A stretch of 11,159 nucleotides of DNA from an uncultured Ruminococcus sp. (lineage in GTDB: Bacteria > Bacillota > Clostridia > Oscillospirales > Ruminococcaceae). A model generated the notes under the pieces. It saw only the letters and a list, made by a program, of their open reading frames with translations. It searched no databases and had not been told where the DNA came from. A program made the position numbers and the translations under genes. Where the stretch lies: the NCBI GenBank assembly GCA_947176685.1, contig CAMWRL010000054.1, positions 1 to 11,159 of the forward strand, in the 5' to 3' direction. This document shows, in pieces, positions 6,519 through 11,159 of the stretch (the first letter of the stretch is position 1; the number at the start of each line of letters is the position of its first letter).

Positions 6519-7661
6519 TTATTCTGCCGGAGTAAATTCTTCAAATTCCTCGTCCGAATCGTCTGTCAGGCTGACGTCTTCCAGAGCTTCAATCGGTTTG
6601 GCTTTTTCAGGTTTGCCAGTGTTCATAATTTCTGCCTGTCTTTCAAGTATCTGCTTTTCGATTTCTTTCATCATTTCCGGATTGTTTTTCAGCAGTTCCT
6701 TGACGTTGTCACGACCCTGTCCGAGTTTCTGGTCATTGTAGCTGAACCACGAACCGCCTTTCTTGATAATATCGAGTTCAACAGCCATATCAAGGACTTC
6801 GCCTGTACGGGAAATTCCCTGTCCGTACATCATATCAAAAGTTGCTTCCTTGAAAGGCGGAGCGACTTTGTTTTTAACGACCTTACAGCGTGTTGAAGCA
6901 CCTATTATTTCGCCGTTGGACTTGATAACTTCGCCTTTTCTTACTTCGATACGCACTGAAGCATAGAATTTTAGCGCACGTCCACCAGGAGTAGTTTCGG
7001 GATTGCCGTACATAACGCCGATTTTCTCACGAATCTGGTTTATGAAGATTGCCACGCAGTTTGATTTTGAGATAGCACCAGTAAGCTTGCGCATAGCCTG
7101 AGACATAAGTCTTGCAAGCTGTCCTACGTGCAGGTCTCCCATATCGCCATCAATTTCTGCACGGGTAGTCATAGCGGCGATTGAGTCAATAACGATTACG
7201 TCTATAGCTCCGGAACGTATAAGGGCTTCGGCAATTTCAAGAGCCTGCTCGCCGCTGTCCGGCTGGGAAACAAGTAAATCGTCAGTGTTTACGCCAAGAG
7301 CCTTTGCATAGTTGGGGTCAAGGGCGTGTTCAACGTCTATGAAAGCCGCTTCACCGCCGAGCTTCTGAGCCTGAGCGATTACGGACAGTGCAACCGTAGT
7401 TTTACCTGAACTTTCCGGACCATAGATTTCGACAATACGTCCCTTTGGAACGCCGCCTATACCAAGAGCCATATCAAGGCGCATTGAGCCGGTCGGTACA
7501 GCGTCAACGTTAAGGGTTTCAGTCTGTCCGAGACGCATTACAGCACCTGCACCGTATTTTTTTTCAATCATTTTCAAAGCACCTTCAAGTGCAATTTTCT
7601 TGTCGTCCTTTGTTGTTACACGTACAACGGACGCTTTTTTAGCAAGTTCCTTTTTAGCCAT
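6519..7661 (-). CDS. recA: Recombinase RecA
   Basis: ATP-dependent strand-exchange protein for homologous recombination, and co-protease for LexA where an SOS system exists. Length is 380 aa, including an N-terminal extension of roughly a dozen residues compared with E. coli and an acidic C-terminal tail (about 360-380). Walker A GPESSGKTT is at 81-89, the catalytic Glu at 111 in DVEHALDP, and Walker B VIVIDS at 155-160. Loop L1 is about 164-180 and loop L2 about 206-235 (FINQIREKIGVMYGNPETTPGG). Core domains are intact; some usually fixed loop residues differ (see findings). GGAGG stands seven bases before the ATG, inside the end of prmC, whose stop overlaps the ATG by one base (TAATG). No LexA-type operator lies upstream. 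Confidence 0.99.
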   Translation of the reverse strand: MAKKELAKKASVVRVTTKDDKKIALEGALKMIEKKYGAGAVMRLGQTETLNVDAVPTGSMRLDMALGIGGVPKGRIVEIYGPESSGKTTVALSVIAQAQKLGGEAAFIDVEHALDPNYAKALGVNTDDLLVSQPDSGEQALEIAEALIRSGAIDVIVIDSIAAMTTRAEIDGDMGDLHVGQLARLMSQAMRKLTGAISKSNCVAIFINQIREKIGVMYGNPETTPGGRALKFYASVRIEVRKGEVIKSNGEIIGASTRCKVVKNKVAPPFKEATFDMMYGQGISRTGEVLDMAVELDIIKKGGSWFSYNDQKLGQGRDNVKELLKNNPEMMKEIEKQILERQAEIMNTGKPEKAKPIEALEDVSLTDDSDEEFEEFTPAE

Positions 7662-8470
7662 TACATTTCCTCCGGTTTCTGAGCCGTGACGTTTCTTATT
7701 ATATTATTCAGGTCACGGCTTAATATTATATTGTAAAAATTATTCTTACCTAAAATATTTTCAATATCTCCGTGCTGACCGTCACCGGATTCATACACTA
7801 ACCAGCCGTCTTTACGGAGAGAGTTTTTCCATAGTGAAGTCACTTTCCTGTAAAAGTCCAGACCGTCAGCCCCTCCGAAAAGCGCAAGAGACGGTTCAAA
7901 AGTTACTTCTTTCTGTAAGGTGTCCATTTCCTGTTGGGTGAGATACGGCGGATTGCAGACTATTATATCCAGTGCCGGAAGTTTTGCGGCAGTTTCCGGA
8001 CAAAGTACATCAGCATTTAATATATTTATGTCCGCACTGTTCAGGACGGCGTTTTCACGTATGATTTCAATAGCCTTTTCCGAAATCTCTACAGCATAGA
8101 CTTCTGCGAACGGTATCTGCTTTTTAAGAGTGATTCCGATACAGCCGCTTCCGGAACACAAGTCCGCTATTACGGGAGATTTCATATTATTTTTCCGGAC
8201 AATATCAATGACATTTTCAATAATAAGTTCCGTGTCCGCCCGTGGTATGAGAACGTTTTCATTTACACGGAACGGATAGCCGTAAAACTCCCACTGTCCC
8301 AGAAGATATTGCAGCGGATAGCCCTCTGAACGCCTTTTCACAAGGGAAAGGATTTTTTCCTTGTCGTCAGGGAAGTCCTCAAAAATACATTTCGTGTCAA
8401 AATATGCAGAATCTATGCCGTTATCTTCCATAAGCGAAACGCATTCACGGAAAAACTCATGGTTTACCAC
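7661..8470 (-). CDS. prmC: Peptide chain release factor N5-glutamine methyltransferase
   Basis: Methylates the glutamine of the GGQ motif in release factors RF1 and RF2 using S-adenosylmethionine, which raises termination efficiency. With the GTG at 8470 the protein is 269 aa, near the usual 275-285. The N-terminal helical release-factor-binding region includes LVKRRSEGYPLQYLLGQWEFYG-like sequence (about 43-64) and LIPRADTE (74-81). The SAM site is DLCSGSGCIGI (103-113), and the catalytic and substrate motif NPPY is at 173-176. An upstream in-frame TTG at 8500 is disfavoured because it lacks a ribosome binding site, while GTG has AGGGAGG seven bases ahead. It overlaps the DUF1385 gene by seven bases and recA by one. 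prfA, the common neighbour, is absent here. Confidence 0.95.
   Translation of the reverse strand: MVNHEFFRECVSLMEDNGIDSAYFDTKCIFEDFPDDKEKILSLVKRRSEGYPLQYLLGQWEFYGYPFRVNENVLIPRADTELIIENVIDIVRKNNMKSPVIADLCSGSGCIGITLKKQIPFAEVYAVEISEKAIEIIRENAVLNSADINILNADVLCPETAAKLPALDIIVCNPPYLTQQEMDTLQKEVTFEPSLALFGGADGLDFYRKVTSLWKNSLRKDGWLVYESGDGQHGDIENILGKNNFYNIILSRDLNNIIRNVTAQKPEEM
7682..7720. repeat. Nine-base inverted repeat upstream of recA
   Basis: AGCCGTGAC (7682-7690) and GTCACGGCT (7712-7720) are perfect reverse complements around a 21-base AT-rich centre. The repeat lies within the last codons of prmC, about 20 bases before the start of recA. It could fold in the mRNA or act as a two-half-site operator. 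A perfect repeat of this size is expected about once or twice by chance in 11 kb, so only its location makes it notable. Confidence 0.5.
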
Positions 8471-9384
8471 TTGTCTTCCTCCCTGTCCTGCGGAATACAA
8501 GGTTTCATAGCGGCTATTGCGATTTCAATCATACTGTCATCGGGTTCACGGGTTGTAATTCTCTGCATAGCAAGTCCCGGAGCAGACAGTATTCTTGTAA
8601 ATAAATTATCGTGATTTCCGGCAAGCCTTATGCACTCATAGGATATTCCGACTATAAGCGGCAGAAGTATCAGTGATGCAAGTATTCTCTGCCATGTCAC
8701 CGTGAACGGTACAAAACACATCACGAATATTCCGACTATAAGCACGATAAATATAAAACTTGTTCCGCACCTCTTGTGGAAACGTGACTGTTTACGGACG
8801 TTTTCGACAGTCAACGGCAATTCTGCTTCGTGACAGGCAATTGTTTTGTGTTCTGCGCCGTGATACTCGTATTGACGACGTATGTCTTTCATAAGACTTA
8901 CCAATGCCATATACGCCACAAAAATAACTATTTTTACAATGCCCTCCAGTACCGAGCGTATAATTCTGTGTTCGGCGATACCGGAAACAAGTCCGATTAT
9001 TATTTTCGGCAGAAATATAAAAAGTCCCATTGCAAGAACTATTCCCAGAAACATACCGATATACATTACGATGTCAAATATTCCTGATTTTTCTTCTTCT
9101 GCCTTTTCTTCTTCTGTAAGCTGTTTTTCAGCGGATTTCATCATATATTTGTAACCTCTTGTCATTGAAGTCACGAAATTGACGCAGCCTCTTACAAGCG
9201 GGGTTTTCTTGTACCATGGAGCGTTTTTACCGTTATTTTCGTCCCATGTTTCAAGGTCTATTGAACCGTCCGGCAGTCTGCATGCCATTGCACCAGTATT
9301 TGGTCCCAACATCATTATGCCTTCAATCAAAGCCTGTCCACCTATTTTTGACTTGAATTTTTCACCGGATTGATTTTTTTTCAT
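8464..9384 (-). CDS. DUF1385 family membrane protein (YqhQ-like)
   Basis: Conserved membrane protein of unknown biochemical function, 306 aa. Features visible: a conserved N-terminal block IGGQALIEGIMMLGP (14-28), a soluble stretch to about residue 100 with a charged run (TEEEKAEEEK, about 90-99), four hydrophobic segments (about 103-133, 142-165, 209-228 and 234-253), and the conserved motifs YHGAEHK (174-180) and HKRCGTSF (203-210) typical of the family. The His/Glu/Cys content of these motifs suggests metal binding or catalysis, which is inference only. The ATG at 9384 follows GGAG at ten bases; that site overlaps the TAG stop of the histidine kinase gene. The 3' end overlaps prmC by seven bases, and DUF1385-prmC adjacency is common in Clostridia. 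Confidence 0.92.
   Translation of the reverse strand: MKKNQSGEKFKSKIGGQALIEGIMMLGPNTGAMACRLPDGSIDLETWDENNGKNAPWYKKTPLVRGCVNFVTSMTRGYKYMMKSAEKQLTEEEKAEEEKSGIFDIVMYIGMFLGIVLAMGLFIFLPKIIIGLVSGIAEHRIIRSVLEGIVKIVIFVAYMALVSLMKDIRRQYEYHGAEHKTIACHEAELPLTVENVRKQSRFHKRCGTSFIFIVLIVGIFVMCFVPFTVTWQRILASLILLPLIVGISYECIRLAGNHDNLFTRILSAPGLAMQRITTREPDDSMIEIAIAAMKPCIPQDREEDKW
8468..8484 (-). promoter_or_regulatory. Ribosome binding site and GTG start of prmC
   Basis: On the minus strand AGGGAGG (8484-8478) is followed after seven bases by GTG (8470-8468), which opens the prmC frame just before VNHEFF. The site lies in the last codons of the DUF1385 gene, indicating coupled translation. Confidence 0.75.
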
Positions 9385-9397
9385 TTATAAATATCTC

Positions 9398-10801
9398 CTA
9401 TTGTGTTTTTGCAGGAAGTACAATTGTAACTGTTGTACCCTTGCCCTCGCCGGCACTGGAAATTTCCATAGTACCCTCGTGCATAGCTATAATCTCGTCC
9501 GCAACCGCAAGTCCTATTCCCGAACCACGTCGGGTGTGGTTTGCCTTATAGAACTTCGTTTTGACTTTGGACAAATCGGATTCCTTTATACCGCAGCCGG
9601 TATCCGAAACTTTTACAATAACCTTTCCGTCTGCGGCGGAAGCATTTATCGTAACCGTATCTCCGGTTGACGAATACTTCACGGCATTGTCAATAACGTT
9701 TATAAAAACCTGCCTTATGCGGTTCTTGTCGCCGAATACAAACGGCAGCATTTCGGGGTCATTGTAGATAATGCCTATATTTTCACGGCGAGCCTTGTCG
9801 CTGTAAATCAGTACAGCGTCACCGAGTTCAGCGAGAATGTCCATATTAGATGCCTGCAATGTGAAATGTCCGCTCTGCATACGTGAAAAGTCCAGTAATT
9901 CCTCAACCATTTGCGAAAGACGTTCAGCCTCGTTGACGATAACGCCAACGCCTTTGCGGACTGTATCGGGATTGGATTCGCTGTCAAGCATAAGAGTTTC
10001 TGCCCAGCCCTTTATTGCCGTAAGCGGTGTGCGGAGTTCGTGCGAAACTGATGATATAAATTCATTTTTCATAGCCTCTGCGTTGGAAAGTTCGTCAGCC
10101 ATATGATTTATAGCCATACAAAGGTCTCCGATTTCGTCATTGCTGTTGCTGTTTATCCGGACGGAAAAATCTCCGATAGCGATTTTACGGGCAATACCGC
10201 TTATCTGCCGGATAGGCTTGACGATAGAGCCTGCGAAATACAATCCTGTAATTATGACCACAAGTATAATCGCAAAACATACTATTGTTACAGCAATGGC
10301 ACTTGTCCGGATATTTGAGTCAATGTCGGTAAGCGATGTCACCATACGCACGGAGCTGTATTCACTGCTGAACGACGATATAGGCACGGAAACAGCAAGG
10401 ATTTTTTCACCGGACGGCATTTTCCCGACAAAAGACCCTTCGCCGGAGTCCATAGCCTGTTCATAGTCGGGCATCAGCAAATTTTCGTCCGGCGAAAATC
10501 CCGATGACGTCAATACAACTCTGCCTTTTGAGTTTATAGCCATAAGTTCTATTTTGTCCTTTTCGTTGAAAGTCTCCAGCATATTGCGCATTTCCGCCGA
10601 AAAGTTCGCCGCATTGTCCTGCGAGTATACGCTCAGGACACTTGTTACAGCGTTGATTTTTGAAATAAGGTACTGTTTGGCTGAACTGTAAAAATAACTT
10701 TGTATAGCGTATATGAATATAAGGTCAAGTACAATCATTACCAGTACCACAACGCCCAGATTATTAACAATCCAGCGTTTTGTTATACTTTTCTTTGCCA
10801 T
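9398..10801 (-). CDS. Two-component sensor histidine kinase
   Basis: Membrane kinase that should autophosphorylate in response to an envelope signal and pass phosphate to the regulator encoded just upstream. It is 467 aa. TM1 is about 14-33; an extracytoplasmic sensor region of about 130 residues follows; TM2 is about 167-190, then a HAMP linker (about 190-242). HisKA has the phospho-acceptor H254 in SSVSHELRTPLTAIKGW. The HATPase domain has the N box (N368, N372), G1 box DTGCGI (400-405) and G2 box GSGIGLA (426-432). All catalytic motifs are intact. The HAMP-HisKA-HATPase layout resembles the PhoR/ResE group; the stimulus cannot be read from sequence. It begins at a TAATG overlap with the response regulator and has no clear ribosome binding site, so translation is probably coupled. 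Confidence 0.95.
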   Translation of the reverse strand: MAKKSITKRWIVNNLGVVVLVMIVLDLIFIYAIQSYFYSSAKQYLISKINAVTSVLSVYSQDNAANFSAEMRNMLETFNEKDKIELMAINSKGRVVLTSSGFSPDENLLMPDYEQAMDSGEGSFVGKMPSGEKILAVSVPISSFSSEYSSVRMVTSLTDIDSNIRTSAIAVTIVCFAIILVVIITGLYFAGSIVKPIRQISGIARKIAIGDFSVRINSNSNDEIGDLCMAINHMADELSNAEAMKNEFISSVSHELRTPLTAIKGWAETLMLDSESNPDTVRKGVGVIVNEAERLSQMVEELLDFSRMQSGHFTLQASNMDILAELGDAVLIYSDKARRENIGIIYNDPEMLPFVFGDKNRIRQVFINVIDNAVKYSSTGDTVTINASAADGKVIVKVSDTGCGIKESDLSKVKTKFYKANHTRRGSGIGLAVADEIIAMHEGTMEISSAGEGKGTTVTIVLPAKTQ

Positions 10802-11159
10802 TACGGAGAATCATTCCATTTATAGCCGTAGCCCCATATCGTGATTATATACTTCGGACTTGACGGCTCTTCTTCAATTTTCATACGGATTCGCCTTATA
10901 TTAACATCAACAATCTTGTCGTCACCGTAATAGCTCTCGCCCCATATATGATTCAGAATGCTTGCACGGTCAAGGGCGGTATTCTTGTTGTTGAGGAAAA
11001 ATTCAAGTATCTGGTATTCGACCTGCGTAAGTTCAATGGGAATGCCGTTTTTAGTAACGGTACGGCTTTTAAGGTTGAGTGAAAAGGGACCGGATTCAAT
11101 TACGGACTGTTTTTCATTTTTTATGAAACTCATGCACACACGCCTGTAAATAGCGTCAA
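10801..11159 (-). CDS. OmpR/PhoB-family response regulator, C-terminal part (5' truncated by window edge)
   Basis: DNA-binding half of a two-component response regulator. The frame stays open to the window edge: the residues before an internal GTG at 11139 read DAIYRRV, the usual end of the receiver-to-effector linker (compare ARVxALxRR in this family). The gene therefore continues upstream and the GTG is not its start. The winged-helix Trans_reg_C domain is complete: a strand platform (FSLNLKSRTVTKNGIPIELT), then EYQILEFFLNN, the recognition helix region DDKIVDVNIRRIRMKIEE, and the wing IITIWGYGYKWN. The receiver domain with its phospho-acceptor Asp lies outside. Partner of the adjacent histidine kinase (TAATG overlap). 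Confidence 0.93.
   Translation of the reverse strand, partial: DAIYRRVCMSFIKNEKQSVIESGPFSLNLKSRTVTKNGIPIELTQVEYQILEFFLNNKNTALDRASILNHIWGESYYGDDKIVDVNIRRIRMKIEEEPSSPKYIITIWGYGYKWNDSP

Noticed and set aside
6327..6896. 189-codon plus-strand open frame opposite recX and recA
   Set aside because: Antisense to two clear genes, crosses their junction, and shows a Phe/Cys/His-rich composition typical of shadow frames.
8471..8500. Upstream TTG start for prmC
   Set aside because: No ribosome binding site precedes it and it adds a Gly-rich stretch not typical of PrmC; the GTG at 8470 has AGGGAGG at ideal spacing.
11137..11139. GTG as the start of a stand-alone 112-aa DNA-binding protein
   Set aside because: The frame continues upstream to the window edge and encodes DAIYRR, a normal response-regulator linker, so the gene is cut by the window.
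1..11159. Mobile element, prophage, CRISPR or defence system
   Set aside because: Every gene but the XRE protein and the atypical small regulator is a recognisable housekeeping or two-component gene, the order is compact, and I see no repeats, integrase, transposase or attachment sites.

Overview
The window looks like chromosomal housekeeping DNA from a low-to-moderate G+C Gram-positive bacterium. A clostridial, Ruminococcus/Oscillospiraceae-type organism is my best guess. The reasons are the SRP RNA-dnaX-ybaB-recR order, as in Bacillus and Clostridia, strong AGGAGG-type ribosome binding sites, TTG and GTG starts, and the protein sequences themselves. It is densely coding; the longest gap between genes is about 145 bases. 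I see no phage, transposon, CRISPR array, tRNA or rRNA.

Plus strand, 1-2676: the 3' end of the signal recognition particle RNA, then dnaX (polymerase III tau subunit), ybaB/ebfC (nucleoid-associated protein) and recR (recombination mediator). A terminator that can work on both strands (about 2679-2712) separates recR from the genes converging on it.

Minus strand, 3433-2714: a gene with its own clear promoter, encoding an XRE-type DNA-binding protein with one membrane segment and an unrecognised extracytoplasmic domain.

Minus strand, 11159 down to 3579: nine genes in one direction with gaps of at most 13 bases or short overlaps. In transcription order they are an OmpR-type response regulator (5' end outside the window), its histidine kinase, a DUF1385/YqhQ-like membrane protein, prmC, recA, recX, rimO, pgsA and a DtxR/MntR-like small regulator. 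The run ends at a strong intrinsic terminator (3540-3575). The spacing suggests one long transcript joining a two-component system, recombination (recA with its modulator recX), translation-apparatus modification (prmC for release factors, rimO for ribosomal protein S12) and phosphatidylglycerol synthesis (pgsA).

I found no convincing novel gene system. The most unusual signal is compositional. On a manual scan GGCC and GATC do not occur at all, and CGCG also appears absent, although CCGG, with the same composition as GGCC, is frequent. This points to restriction-site avoidance in the lineage. Secondary points are the loss of all canonical MntR metal ligands in the small regulator, the lack of a LexA box at recA, and an inverted repeat just upstream of recA.
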